Below are positions 25,638 through 35,691 of a stretch of DNA of 64,000 bases, one piece after another. Numbering within the stretch: the stretch's first letter is position 1; each line of letters opens with the position of its first letter. The notes beneath the pieces are model-generated. The model was given only the letters and a program-made list of their open reading frames with translations, was not told the origin of the DNA and did no database searches. The position numbers were made by a program, and so were the translations under genes. The stretch is from Phocaeicola faecalis (GTDB lineage Bacteria; Bacteroidota; Bacteroidia; Bacteroidales; Bacteroidaceae), in NCBI RefSeq assembly GCF_021730445.1, contig NZ_JADNRM010000001.1, positions 759,004 through 823,003 on the forward strand, in the 5' to 3' direction.

Positions 25638-28415
25638 ATGAAAATCAACACTTTATTATTCTTATCCCTGTTAACAGTTTCATGTTCACAACCTAAAAAC
25701 CGGATTAATCTGACAGGTAAATGGCAATTTACTACAGACTCCGCCAATTGGAGCGGCAGCATCCTGTTGCCCGGTTCCATGGCTTCCAATGGATTAGGAA
25801 AAGATATTGACATTAGCACACCTTGGACAGGAAGCATCAACGATGAGTCTTATTTTAAAAATGAACGTTATGCCAAATATCGTAACTCCGATAACATCAA
25901 AATACCTTTTTGGCTACAACCAGTAAAATACTACAAAGGTGCAGCATGGTATCGGAAAGAAGTAAATATTCCAACCGACTGGAAACAGCAAGATATCTCT
26001 CTTTTTCTGGAACGATGCCATTGGGAAACACGTTTATGGGTAGATGATAAAGAAATAGGCATGCAGAACACACTCGGAACTCCCCATCAATATGATTTAT
26101 CCGATGTACTCACTCCCGGCAAGCATACACTCACTTTACGTATAGATAACAGAATAAAAGACATTGATCCGGGAGAAAACTCACACAGTATTTCAGACCA
26201 CACGCAAGGTAACTGGAACGGAGTAATAGGCGACATGTGCCTGCAAGTCCGCCCACAAGTAAACATAGCACACACAGATATTTATCCTGATATCAGTGCT
26301 AAAAACATTCGCGTAAAAACATGCTTGAAAAACAGAAAAAAGACAAAAGTCACCGCTATTCTAACCTTAAAAGCCAATGGGAAAAGCATACAACAAGAAG
26401 TAGTGCTCCTTCCCGGCGAGAACAAAACCGAAACAATACTTCCATTAGGAGACAATATTTGTCTGTGGGATGAGTTCAATCCGAATTTATATACATTGAA
26501 AGCCAGCCTGACCAATCAAGAAACAACGGTTACCGATACTCATACAGAGCAGTTCGGTATGCGCGATTTCAGAGTAATAAACCGCCACATCACCATCAAC
26601 GGACGTCCTGTCTTTCTACGTGGAACACTGGATTGTGCAGTTTTTCCCAAAACCGGCTACCCACCTACCGACCAAGCCTCATGGGAAAAGATATTCACAG
26701 CCTGCCGTAATCACGGTATGAATCATATACGTTTTCATTCCTGGTGTCCTCCCGAAGCTGCTTTTTGTGCAGCCGACAAAATGGGAATGTACCTGGAAAT
26801 AGAGTGCTCATCCTGGGCAAACAGCAGCACCACCATCGGAGATGGGAAACCATTGGACGCCTTTATACTAAAAGAAAGCGAAGCTATAGTGAGAACTTTT
26901 GGCAATCATCCTTCTTTCTGCATGATGATGTACGGCAATGAACCTGCCGGTGCAGGAAGCAATAATTATCTGGCCGAATTTACCTCCTATTGGAAAAAAC
27001 AAGATAACAGGCGAATTTATAGCACTGCAGGCGGATGGCCCAACTTGCCTGTCAGTGATTTTTTAAGCGATTCCTCGCCACGCATACAGGGATGGGGACA
27101 AGGGTTGAATAGTATCATCAATGCCCAAACACCACGTACGGACTACGATTGGTCTGAATATATTAACCGGTTCACTCAGCCCATAGTAAGCCATGAAATA
27201 GGACAATGGTGCGTCTATCCCAATTTTAAAGAAATGAAAAAGTATACAGGTGTAATGCGCCCTACCAACTTTGAAATATTCCAAGAAAGTCTACAAGAGA
27301 ATGGCATGGAAGCCCTTGCCGATAGTTTCCTTCTAGCATCTGGAAAATTACAAGTACTTTGTTACAAAGCCGACATAGAAGCCGCCCTCCGCACTAAAGA
27401 CTTCGGAGGATTCCAATTGCTGGGTTTATACGATTTTCCGGGACAAGGCACCGCACTGGTAGGTGTGCTTGATGCCTTTTGGGAAGAGAAAGGATATATC
27501 TCTCCCGAAGAATACAGCCGTTTCTGCAATGCCACCGTACCATTGGCACGCCTGCCCAAACTAATTTTCACAAACAATGAAACTTTGAAAGCATCTGTAG
27601 AGGTCGCTCACTACGGAGATAGCCCTCTGAAAAACGCAACTACCGGATGGACTTTACGTGATGTTACAGGAAACATCCTCCAATCAGGAGAATGGAATGC
27701 AAAAGAAATACCTGTCGGCAATAATTTTGCTTTAGGAGAAATAGTTGCTCCACTCACTACCGTAACCACACCACAACGCTTGGTGTTAGAAGTTTCAGTA
27801 AACAATAGAAAAAATGACTGGAACATCTGGGTATACCCAACAGCCCAACAAGCCATTCCCAATGAAAATAAAATCTGTATGACCGATCGCTTGGATGCCA
27901 TCACCCTAAACACACTTGAGAAAGGAGCCACAGTATTACTTTCACTAAAGAAAGGAAGTTTGTCCAAAGAACTGGGGGGCGATATCCAGATAGGCTTCTC
28001 CAGCATTTTCTGGAATACGGCATGGACTGCCAAACAAGCACCTCACACCTTGGGCATATTATGCAATCCCGCACATCCGGCTCTAAGTGAATTCCCCACA
28101 GAATATCATAGCGATTACCAATGGTGGGATGCCATGAGCCATTCCGGAGCAATTGAGTTCTGCGAACTTTCTCCCAAGCTACATCCCATTGTCCGCGTCA
28201 TCGACGACTGGTTTACCAATCGCCCCTTAGCCTTATTGTTCGAAGCTAAAGTAGGTAAAGGAAAAATATTGGTTTCAGGTATAGACTTTTGGCAAGACAT
28301 GGATAAACGCCCCGAAGCCCGACAACTGTTATATAGCTTGAAAAAATACATGAGCAGTCCGGCATTCCATCCTGATACGGAACTCAAAAAAGAACAAATA
28401 CAGCAACTGCTATAA
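25638..28415 (+). CDS. Glycoside hydrolase family 2 lipoprotein
   Basis: A 925-residue enzyme with a lipoprotein signal (LLTVSC, Cys near residue 17), then a sugar-binding jelly-roll (about 45-195), an Ig-like domain (about 200-300) and a TIM barrel (about 305-600). The predicted acid/base is Glu435 in MMMYGNEPAG and the nucleophile Glu520 in IVSHEIGQWC. The region after about 700 includes GKGKILVSGIDFW, a C-terminal domain I cannot name. GH2 covers beta-galactosidase, beta-mannosidase and beta-glucuronidase, and the sequence alone does not decide. It follows the esterase after 63 bases and precedes the sigma factor gene, so it belongs to the locus. Confidence 0.9.
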   Translation: MKINTLLFLSLLTVSCSQPKNRINLTGKWQFTTDSANWSGSILLPGSMASNGLGKDIDISTPWTGSINDESYFKNERYAKYRNSDNIKIPFWLQPVKYYKGAAWYRKEVNIPTDWKQQDISLFLERCHWETRLWVDDKEIGMQNTLGTPHQYDLSDVLTPGKHTLTLRIDNRIKDIDPGENSHSISDHTQGNWNGVIGDMCLQVRPQVNIAHTDIYPDISAKNIRVKTCLKNRKKTKVTAILTLKANGKSIQQEVVLLPGENKTETILPLGDNICLWDEFNPNLYTLKASLTNQETTVTDTHTEQFGMRDFRVINRHITINGRPVFLRGTLDCAVFPKTGYPPTDQASWEKIFTACRNHGMNHIRFHSWCPPEAAFCAADKMGMYLEIECSSWANSSTTIGDGKPLDAFILKESEAIVRTFGNHPSFCMMMYGNEPAGAGSNNYLAEFTSYWKKQDNRRIYSTAGGWPNLPVSDFLSDSSPRIQGWGQGLNSIINAQTPRTDYDWSEYINRFTQPIVSHEIGQWCVYPNFKEMKKYTGVMRPTNFEIFQESLQENGMEALADSFLLASGKLQVLCYKADIEAALRTKDFGGFQLLGLYDFPGQGTALVGVLDAFWEEKGYISPEEYSRFCNATVPLARLPKLIFTNNETLKASVEVAHYGDSPLKNATTGWTLRDVTGNILQSGEWNAKEIPVGNNFALGEIVAPLTTVTTPQRLVLEVSVNNRKNDWNIWVYPTAQQAIPNENKICMTDRLDAITLNTLEKGATVLLSLKKGSLSKELGGDIQIGFSSIFWNTAWTAKQAPHTLGILCNPAHPALSEFPTEYHSDYQWWDAMSHSGAIEFCELSPKLHPIVRVIDDWFTNRPLALLFEAKVGKGKILVSGIDFWQDMDKRPEARQLLYSLKKYMSSPAFHPDTELKKEQIQQLL

Positions 28416-28489
28416 AGACTCTTTTATAGTAAAAAAACATCCATAAGTCATTCATCCTTATCATTTTTAAATATTTCAATATAAAATCT

Positions 28490-28497
28490 TAATTTTG
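28490..28497 (+). promoter_or_regulatory. -7 box for the ECF sigma-factor gene
   Basis: TAATTTTG matches TAnnTTTG exactly and is 26 bases before the sigma-factor start codon. It suggests the regulatory genes start a new transcript rather than depend on the esterase-GH2 pair. Confidence 0.5.
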
Positions 28498-28523
28498 CAT
28501 TTAAATCATTTAAGTGATTCGTC

Positions 28524-29072
28524 ATGACAAACTTTGAACAGTTCTATATCACATGGTATTCGCGTGCTATTTATTTCGCACGCGAATATGTATTGTCCGA
28601 AAGTGATGCCGAAAACATCGTTCAAGACGTGTTCCTACATTTATACGAACACTGCGACCGGTTGGACGCATACACCAACCTTACAGCTTACCTGTTTACT
28701 TCCATCAAAAACAAATGCCTCGACTACTTACGCAAACGGGTGAACGAACAGGAAGCTGTAGCCGAAATGCAAAACGAATTTGATATGGCCTTACGCATGA
28801 AATATGATTCTTTGGAAATCCTCAATACTAACTTCCCCGATGAAACCGGCATAGAAGAACGTTTGAAACAAGCTCTGCAGAAACTCCCCGAACGGTGCCG
28901 AAGCATTTTTATCATGAACAAACTGGAAGGTAAAAAACAACAGCAAATAGCCTCAGAACTGCAAATATCCATCAACACCGTAGAATCACAAATGGCCATT
29001 GCATACAAAAAATTACGCGAGGAATTAAAAGACTGCCTGCCTCTACTTCTTTTTTTATTTGCTCTTCCCTGA
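28524..29072 (+). CDS. ECF-type RNA polymerase sigma factor
   Basis: A 182-residue sigma-70 factor of the extracytoplasmic-function class used to switch on glycan utilisation loci. Sigma region 2 is seen in AREYVLSESDAENIVQDVFL, region 4 in LPERCRSIFIMNKLEGKKQQ followed by the helix-turn-helix QIASELQISINTVESQM. The C-terminus ends in a hydrophobic LLLFLFALP tail, often seen in Bacteroides sigma factors of this group. FecR and SusC with an STN domain follow, giving the standard trans-envelope pathway: SusC ligand uptake signals to FecR, which releases the sigma factor. No hybrid two-component regulator is seen. Confidence 0.95.
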   Translation: MTNFEQFYITWYSRAIYFAREYVLSESDAENIVQDVFLHLYEHCDRLDAYTNLTAYLFTSIKNKCLDYLRKRVNEQEAVAEMQNEFDMALRMKYDSLEILNTNFPDETGIEERLKQALQKLPERCRSIFIMNKLEGKKQQQIASELQISINTVESQMAIAYKKLREELKDCLPLLLFLFALP

Positions 29073-29137
29073 TTTTTTTCATTTTCTTTTGGCGGATTCT
29101 TTCTCTTCCTTCGTTTACTATACAGAACAGATAAAAA

Positions 29138-30103
29138 ATGGACCATCGAATTATAAAATATTACGCAGGAGAACTCAGTAAAGAAGAAAGGAAAGCTTTA
29201 CTGCAGGAGGCCTTTTCCAACCAAGAACTGAAGAAGGAAATGATAAATTGCCAGCACTTGCAATCACTGGTAAAACTCCACCCACAAGAAAAAAACGAAT
29301 TATTAGGTAAGGAAAGCCTGAAGCGTTTCATGAAAGCCCGACAGATAGAAAAAAAGAAAAGATTGTCATTCCATTTGTTACGCTATGCAGCTATCGTCAT
29401 TGCCTGTATGGTTTCCACATGGTGGGTTACTTACTCGTTTATCACTATGGATATACCACAACCTGTCACTCAGGAACTCTCTGTCCCGGCCGGACAACGC
29501 GCACATATTGTACTGCCGGACGGCAGCAAAGTATGGGTGAATGCCGGTTCCACCCTCACCTATCCTTCCATATTCGGTGAGGAACGCCGGGTAAAACTCA
29601 GCGGAGAAGCTTTCTTTGAAGTGGCGAAAGGCTCTTTGCCGTTTATAGTCTCTACCGGTAAGGTGGATGTAAAAGCACTCGGCACCCAGTTCAATGTGTT
29701 CAACTATCCTACCGAAGAAGTGACCGTTGCACTGTTGGAAGGATCCGTACGCGTCTACCATCCCGAACAAGAACAACAAGGAGTTCTGTTAAGCCCTGAA
29801 CAACAGCTAACCGCAACTGCCAATGGACGTTTCTTGGTGGTACCCATCACTAAAGACCCCATCATCTGGAAAGACGGTCTTTATGCTTTCAACAAACAAA
29901 AGCTGAAAGATATATTGAAAAAACTGGAACTCTATTATGACGTGAAAATCATCGTCAAAGACACCTCCATACTGGAATACGAATACACAGGAAAGTTCCG
30001 CCAGCGCGACGGGGTAATGGAGGTCTTGCGGATTATCCAGAAAATACACCCTTTCAAAATAAAACAAAAAGAGAATACGAATGAAATTACTTTATACCGT
30101 TAA
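29138..30103 (+). CDS. FecR-family anti-sigma factor
   Basis: A 321-residue inner-membrane protein: a cytoplasmic N-terminal sigma-binding region (residues 1-80; KYYAGELSKEERKALLQEA), one membrane segment (about 85-108), a periplasmic FecR domain (about 115-225; VPAGQRAHIVLPDGSKVWVN and GEAFFEVAKG) and a C-terminal DUF4974-type domain (about 245-321; DGLYAFNKQKLKDILKKL). It would hold the upstream ECF factor until the STN domain of SusC signals that substrate is present. The start codon lies 65 bases after the sigma-factor stop. About 190 bases separate it from SusC, without a clear terminator. Confidence 0.95.
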   Translation: MDHRIIKYYAGELSKEERKALLQEAFSNQELKKEMINCQHLQSLVKLHPQEKNELLGKESLKRFMKARQIEKKKRLSFHLLRYAAIVIACMVSTWWVTYSFITMDIPQPVTQELSVPAGQRAHIVLPDGSKVWVNAGSTLTYPSIFGEERRVKLSGEAFFEVAKGSLPFIVSTGKVDVKALGTQFNVFNYPTEEVTVALLEGSVRVYHPEQEQQGVLLSPEQQLTATANGRFLVVPITKDPIIWKDGLYAFNKQKLKDILKKLELYYDVKIIVKDTSILEYEYTGKFRQRDGVMEVLRIIQKIHPFKIKQKENTNEITLYR

Positions 30104-30291
30104 CCTTATTGTCTAATCCATAAAATCAAGAAGAACCATGAAAACATAAGAAGAATATCCATCCACACGTATGCCTTAATCAAAAAAGAAGTCGGCAGAT
30201 GCGCCAACACCTGCCAACCCGACATTAAGCATAACGTATTCCAAACCCTTTCAAAAATCTAGAAATTATTAACTTAATCGGAAACAAAGAT

Positions 30292-33200
30292 ATGAAAATA
30301 AAACCTTTGTTAGGGCATCTTTTATGCCTAAAAACGCAAAACAGGACATTAAATATTATGAAAGTAACTATATTTTTGACGTTTTTCTGTGCTTTCCCCT
30401 TATTTGCTTCTACCGGTAAAGCACAAAACGCTGTAATAGAACTACCTTCAAACGCTGTAACGGTAGAAACCCTTTTCTCTGAAATAGAAAAACAGACAGA
30501 CTATTTGGTAGTGTACAGCAACAGAGAACTGAATGTGAAGAGCATTGTTACTTTGTCAAAGAAGAAAGCCAAAGTAAGCGAAATGCTAAAAGAACTGCTG
30601 AAAAGTTCCAATCTAAAATACGAACATACCAACAATTATATCGTATTCTCCCCCAAAAACGATAAAACTCATGTTGCACAGCAAACTAAAAAAAAGGTGA
30701 CGGGGACGGTCATTGACAAAAATGGGGAAGCCATCATCGGTGCCAGTGTACTGGAAAAAGGAACGACCAACGGAACCATTACAGACATAGATGGGCATTT
30801 TACCCTTGAAGTAGGGGACAAAGCAACCTTAGCTATCTCTTATATCGGCTACATCGGCCAAAATATAGCGATAGGCAACAAAAGCATGGTTTCCATCATC
30901 CTTCAGGAAGATTCACAAGCCCTTGAAGAAGTCGTTGTGATAGGCTATGGCACCCAAAAGAAAGTCAACCTGACCGGTTCGGTAGCCTCCATCAATTCCG
31001 AAGTAATCGAAAATGTACCCGCCTCCAACCTTTCCAATGCATTAAGCGGTCGGTTGGCCGGAGTCAACATCACCCAAACAGCCGGCAAACCGGGAGGTGG
31101 CTCATCCGTATCCATCCGTGCCGACGGTACTTGGAACAGCACCGACCCGCTGTACATCATTGACGGCGTGGTCCGTGACAAGTTTGCCTTCGATGGGCTG
31201 GACGCCAGTGAAGTAGAAAACCTTTCCGTTTTGAAAGACGGTGCTTCGGCGGCCATTTATGGTTCGCGTGCCGCCAACGGTGTTATCCTGGTTACTACCA
31301 AAAAGGGTAAGATAGGCAAACCGACCATCAATTATACAGGATCAATCGGTGTATCGGAAGCAACCAAGATACCAGATATGTTCAATGCATACGAGCAAGC
31401 TTTATACACCAATGAAGCTTTGCGCAACCATTTGGTTCCTGAAGGCGATGCTCAATATTATGCCGAAGATGAACTGGAATATTACAAAAATCACTCATAC
31501 GACTGGATGGATGAGACCTGGAAATCCCCCGTTGTCACCCGCCATTCGCTGAATGTAAACGGTGGTAATGACAAGGTGCGCTATTTTATCGGTGGAAACT
31601 ATTATTACGAAACAGGTTCATTCGACAACCTTAATTTCAAAAAATACAGTATCCGCAGCAATATTGACGCCAATATCACCAAAGACCTGAAAGTATCTTT
31701 GAACTTGAACATGGATACACGCAACGACCATAAACCTTATTGGAAATGGGACAATGACAACGACAATATGAACAACCTATACAACGGATTGCTGCGCCGC
31801 GGACTTTTTGCCCCTTATATTGACGGGAAACCCAACGGGACCTACCTGGCATGGCACCCGATGGAAGTAATCAATGGAAATAGCGGATACAATAAAAAGC
31901 GTTATTCCAACTATGAAGTAAACGTAGCCTTCCAATATGATGTTCCTTTCATCAAAGGCTTAAGCCTGAAACTGGCATACAACAAATATGAACGGCATAC
32001 TTTCATTAAACAGTTCAGCCGTCCTTACGACCTGTATGTTTTCAAGACCACAGGTTCACACAACCATATACAGACCAATGAACTGGACTATGTGAAAACC
32101 AGAGATGACGGAGATTTCCTATACGAAAAATACAATAACGACAATAGCTACCAGCTCAATGCCATGGTGACTTACAACAATACCTTCGGCAAGCACGATA
32201 TCAACGCCCTGTTTGTATACGAACAGTATGAAGGCACAACCGACTGGATGGACGGACAACGCAACTATTTCATCTCTTCGGCCGTAGACCAGATTTTTGC
32301 CGGAAGCTCCGATCCTAAAGATTCGACATTCAACGGTAAAGGTTCAGAAAGCGGTCGCCTTTCTTATGTAGGCCGCCTGGGATATACATACGACAACAAA
32401 TACCTGCTGGAAGCCTCCTTCCGCTATGACGGTTCTGTCAACTTCGACCCAAAACACCGTTGGGGATTCTTCCCATCAGTATCGGCAGCATGGAGAATCT
32501 CAGAAGAAAATTTCTTCAAAAACAACGTCCGTTTCATTGATTACCTGAAACTCCGCGGCTCCATAGGCTTGCTGGGAAATGATGCTGTGGGAGGCTGGCA
32601 ATGGATGCAACGCTACAACTTGAATTCAGGCGCCTATTTCGGTGCGCTAAGCAACGGAGTTTCCGCTGATGTAATCCCCAATGCCGAAATCACTTGGGAA
32701 AAGTCATTAGATATAGATTACGGATTTGATATGCAGATCTTACGCAACCGCCTGTCATTAAGTGCCGGTGGATTCTATAAACATACCTACGATATTTTAG
32801 GAGACCGCCTGGCCAGCCTGCCTTCCACCTTCGGAGGAGTCATGCCTAAAGAAAACTACGCAACGATTGACACGAAAGGTTTCGAAATAGAACTTTCCTA
32901 CAAAGACAAAATAGGAAAAGACTTTACCTATAATATCAATGCCAACTTTGGCTACGCCACCAATAAGCTAATCACTAAAGACGAAGCTGAAAACTTACGT
33001 CCTTATAAATCAGAATTAGAATATAACACAGACCGCAGCATGGGATATGTGGCAACCGGCATCATCCGTACACAAGCCGACCTCGACGCACTGCCCGAAG
33101 GATATACCATCTTTGGGAAAAAACCGGAACTGGGAATGCTGAATTACAGGGATATAAGAGGTGCAAACTCGGACGAACCGGATGGAAAGATTGACGATAA

Positions 33201-33690
33201 TGATAAAGAATGGATTATAAAACACACCAAATCCCCCATCAATTACGGCTTCTCCGTGGGTGGGGCATGGAAAGGATTAAGTGTGGACTTATTCTTCCAA
33301 GGTGTAGCCGGAGGCAAACGTTTTTATGACCAGCGTACAGAATGGGAAGGAATGGAAGCTTCCGCATATGCATGGAGGGCAGATTATTGGACACCGGAGA
33401 ACACGGATGCCAAGTTCCCAAGGGCAGGAGCCGACAACGGAGCTTCTGAAGAATCGACTTTCTGGATTCAAGATACTTCATTCCTGCGCTTGAAGAATGT
33501 GAATATCACTTACCAGCTGCCGCAACAACTGGTATCCAAATGGGGTCTTTCACAAATGAAATTCTTCCTGATGGGAACCAACCTGTTCCTGCTGCAAGAT
33601 AAAATTAAAGCTTATGATCCGGAGAACTCAAGCATCATGAATTACCCGTTGATGCGGACTTATTCATTTGGTATCAATGTCAGTTTCTAA
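30292..33690 (+). CDS. SusC-type TonB-dependent outer-membrane transporter with STN domain
   Basis: An 1132-residue outer-membrane importer. After a long leader (signal cleavage near STGKAQ, residue 45) comes an STN signalling domain (about 50-120; ETLFSEIEKQTDYLVVYSNR), a carboxypeptidase-like beta-sandwich (about 135-215; GTVIDKNGEAIIGASVLEKG), a TonB box near EEVVVIGYG, a plug (about 225-350; PLYIIDGVV, AAIYGSRAANGVILV) and a large barrel. The STN domain means it signals to FecR and the sigma factor. The start at 30292 includes the extended N-terminus common in STN-bearing SusC proteins; an internal ATG at 30358 is the alternative. It works as a pair with the downstream SusD. Confidence 0.96.
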   Translation: MKIKPLLGHLLCLKTQNRTLNIMKVTIFLTFFCAFPLFASTGKAQNAVIELPSNAVTVETLFSEIEKQTDYLVVYSNRELNVKSIVTLSKKKAKVSEMLKELLKSSNLKYEHTNNYIVFSPKNDKTHVAQQTKKKVTGTVIDKNGEAIIGASVLEKGTTNGTITDIDGHFTLEVGDKATLAISYIGYIGQNIAIGNKSMVSIILQEDSQALEEVVVIGYGTQKKVNLTGSVASINSEVIENVPASNLSNALSGRLAGVNITQTAGKPGGGSSVSIRADGTWNSTDPLYIIDGVVRDKFAFDGLDASEVENLSVLKDGASAAIYGSRAANGVILVTTKKGKIGKPTINYTGSIGVSEATKIPDMFNAYEQALYTNEALRNHLVPEGDAQYYAEDELEYYKNHSYDWMDETWKSPVVTRHSLNVNGGNDKVRYFIGGNYYYETGSFDNLNFKKYSIRSNIDANITKDLKVSLNLNMDTRNDHKPYWKWDNDNDNMNNLYNGLLRRGLFAPYIDGKPNGTYLAWHPMEVINGNSGYNKKRYSNYEVNVAFQYDVPFIKGLSLKLAYNKYERHTFIKQFSRPYDLYVFKTTGSHNHIQTNELDYVKTRDDGDFLYEKYNNDNSYQLNAMVTYNNTFGKHDINALFVYEQYEGTTDWMDGQRNYFISSAVDQIFAGSSDPKDSTFNGKGSESGRLSYVGRLGYTYDNKYLLEASFRYDGSVNFDPKHRWGFFPSVSAAWRISEENFFKNNVRFIDYLKLRGSIGLLGNDAVGGWQWMQRYNLNSGAYFGALSNGVSADVIPNAEITWEKSLDIDYGFDMQILRNRLSLSAGGFYKHTYDILGDRLASLPSTFGGVMPKENYATIDTKGFEIELSYKDKIGKDFTYNINANFGYATNKLITKDEAENLRPYKSELEYNTDRSMGYVATGIIRTQADLDALPEGYTIFGKKPELGMLNYRDIRGANSDEPDGKIDDNDKEWIIKHTKSPINYGFSVGGAWKGLSVDLFFQGVAGGKRFYDQRTEWEGMEASAYAWRADYWTPENTDAKFPRAGADNGASEESTFWIQDTSFLRLKNVNITYQLPQQLVSKWGLSQMKFFLMGTNLFLLQDKIKAYDPENSSIMNYPLMRTYSFGINVSF

Positions 33691-33711
33691 CTCTTTAAAT
33701 ATGAAAATATC

Positions 33712-35388
33712 ATGAAAATAAAATATTTATTATATAGCGTATTAACAGCTGCCGCCCTTTCGGGATGTATTGATGTTTTAGATAAAAAAGACTTATCTGC
33801 CATCACCGAAGAAGATGTTTGGAACAATGCCCAATATGCTACTGCTTATCTGAACAAATTGTATCGTGACAACCTTCCGGGCTGGGATCAGAACGTAGCC
33901 GGGTATTCAGACGAAGCTTATGGTGAAACAGGTATTTTATACGGTCAGCTCACCACAGCCTCAATAGATAGTTGGCCATACAAAGAAATCCGTAACATCA
34001 ATATCATGTTAAGCAGTATCGAAACCGGAAATATAGATAACGCAACCAAAACCTCATTAAAAGCCCAGGCACTTGTTTTAAGAGCTTGGAGATATTTCCA
34101 AATGGTACGTTTATACGGTGGAGTTCCTATAATTCTGGAACCGCAGGCATTGACCGATGACTTATATGTCACCCGTAACAAAACTTCGGAATGCATCAAC
34201 TTAATCATCAAAGATTTGGACGATGCTATCGATGCCCTGCCCTGGAAATGGACAGGAGATGACGAAGGACGCTTTACAAAAGCAACCGTAATGGCACTGA
34301 AAGGCCGGATTCTGCTCTATTATGCCAGCCCGCAATTCAATCCAGAGAACAAAGCGGAACGCTGGGAAACAGCATATACGTACAACAAAATGGCAACCGA
34401 ACAAATAGAAGCCAACGGATATGGGCTGTACGATAGTTATGAGAATATCTGGTTTGATGAAATGAATAAAGAAGTATTATTCGTTACACGCTACCAGGAA
34501 CCCGACCTGACCCACCATTGGGATGCTGCGACACGCCCTTTGTCGGAAGCACAAAATTATTCGGGCTGCAACCAACCTACAAAGGAAATGGTAGAATCTT
34601 ACCCTATGATTACTGGTACTCCCATTACAGAATCGCCCGATTATGACCCGCTTCACTTCTGGCAAAACCGTGATCCCCGCTTCACCAGCACCATAGCCTA
34701 TAATGGATGCATATGGGAATTGAGTGGTAAAAAAGGTAGAATCCAATGGACATACCAAGGACACTCTACCCTTAACCCCAGCAGCAGCGGTTTCTATTGC
34801 CGGAAAGCCATCAATGTAAGCTATACTCCCTATTATACTGAAAGAAGCAGTACCGACTGGATAGAAATACGTTTTACCGAAGTCTTGATGAACTATGCCG
34901 AATGTGCTGCCGAAAATGGAAAACTGGATGAAGCTTACGGAGTTTTAAAACGCATTCGCCAACGCGCCGGAATAGAAGCCGGAAGCAATGGCATGTATGG
35001 TCTGAAAGCAAACATGTCACACGATGAAATGATAGCTGCCATCATGTTGGAACGTAAAATAGAATTTGCCTATGAAGGCAAACGCTACTGGGATTTGCGC
35101 CGACGACGCATGTTCGCATCCGAAATGAATGGAACCCGACGTCATGGTCTTTTGCCCAAACTAAAGATTTCCCCCATCGAATTCGACAAAATAAAAGACA
35201 ATATAGACATAGACAAAGACTATACGACCTATTTTAAAGATTCGGTGGTGGTATTAGACCAGAAATATGAAATCAATTTCCAAAACAACTATTATTTCTA
35301 TGCCATTCCCAACAAGCATTTAGAAACCAATTCCAAGTTGGAGCAAACGCAAGATTGGGACAACGGAACATTCAATCCGTATGAATAG
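33712..35388 (+). CDS. SusD/RagB-type glycan-binding lipoprotein
   Basis: A 558-residue surface lipoprotein that caps the SusC barrel and binds the glycan. The lipoprotein signal ends AAALSGC with Cys19. The helical SusD core follows (about 30-400; KAQALVLRAWRYFQMVRLYG), with VLMNYAECAAENGKLDEAY and ERKIEFAYEGKRYWDLRRRRM typical of the C-terminal RagB/SusD domain. It is encoded 21 bases after SusC and is followed by a long hairpin at 35411-35472, so the SusC-SusD pair probably ends a transcript. The binding specificity cannot be read from the sequence. Confidence 0.96.
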   Translation: MKIKYLLYSVLTAAALSGCIDVLDKKDLSAITEEDVWNNAQYATAYLNKLYRDNLPGWDQNVAGYSDEAYGETGILYGQLTTASIDSWPYKEIRNINIMLSSIETGNIDNATKTSLKAQALVLRAWRYFQMVRLYGGVPIILEPQALTDDLYVTRNKTSECINLIIKDLDDAIDALPWKWTGDDEGRFTKATVMALKGRILLYYASPQFNPENKAERWETAYTYNKMATEQIEANGYGLYDSYENIWFDEMNKEVLFVTRYQEPDLTHHWDAATRPLSEAQNYSGCNQPTKEMVESYPMITGTPITESPDYDPLHFWQNRDPRFTSTIAYNGCIWELSGKKGRIQWTYQGHSTLNPSSSGFYCRKAINVSYTPYYTERSSTDWIEIRFTEVLMNYAECAAENGKLDEAYGVLKRIRQRAGIEAGSNGMYGLKANMSHDEMIAAIMLERKIEFAYEGKRYWDLRRRRMFASEMNGTRRHGLLPKLKISPIEFDKIKDNIDIDKDYTTYFKDSVVVLDQKYEINFQNNYYFYAIPNKHLETNSKLEQTQDWDNGTFNPYE

Positions 35389-35410
35389 GAAATAGAAATA
35401 CTAAAAAAGA

Positions 35411-35472
35411 AAGAGTGTGTCAAAATAATGATTTACGATATAACTGTCATTTAGAGCTTTTGACACACTCTT
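35411..35472. terminator. Perfect 15-bp long-loop hairpin after SusD
   Basis: AAGAGTGTGTCAAAA at 35411-35425 pairs exactly with 35458-35472 across a 32-base loop. It begins 22 bases after the SusD stop. The T-run is short. It resembles the hairpin at 9555-9630 in its core sequence. Confidence 0.6.
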
Positions 35473-35691
35473 ATCTCAAATCAATGGAACACAAAAACAT
35501 AATCCATGTTTTAAACAAGAAAATCCATTGATTTATACATTTATTATTCTTTCCTTTGTTACATAAAAAGCCATTTCTGTCCTTTTGTTGCAGTCCTGCC
35601 ACCAGAAGACACCTGATACTACCATCAGGAACCTGTCCAACCGGAAAAGACAGATATTGACAATAAATAAAAACACATTTAAAAGATTTAT
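35473..35691. other. Intergenic region between SusD hairpin and NPCBM glycosidase
   Basis: Nothing coding is seen. It is A/T-rich at first, then contains a short mixed stretch near 35580-35640 (CTTTTGTTGCAGTCC...). No exact TAnnTTTG box stands out, although a promoter for the downstream enzymes is expected somewhere here because of the preceding hairpin. Confidence 0.3.
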
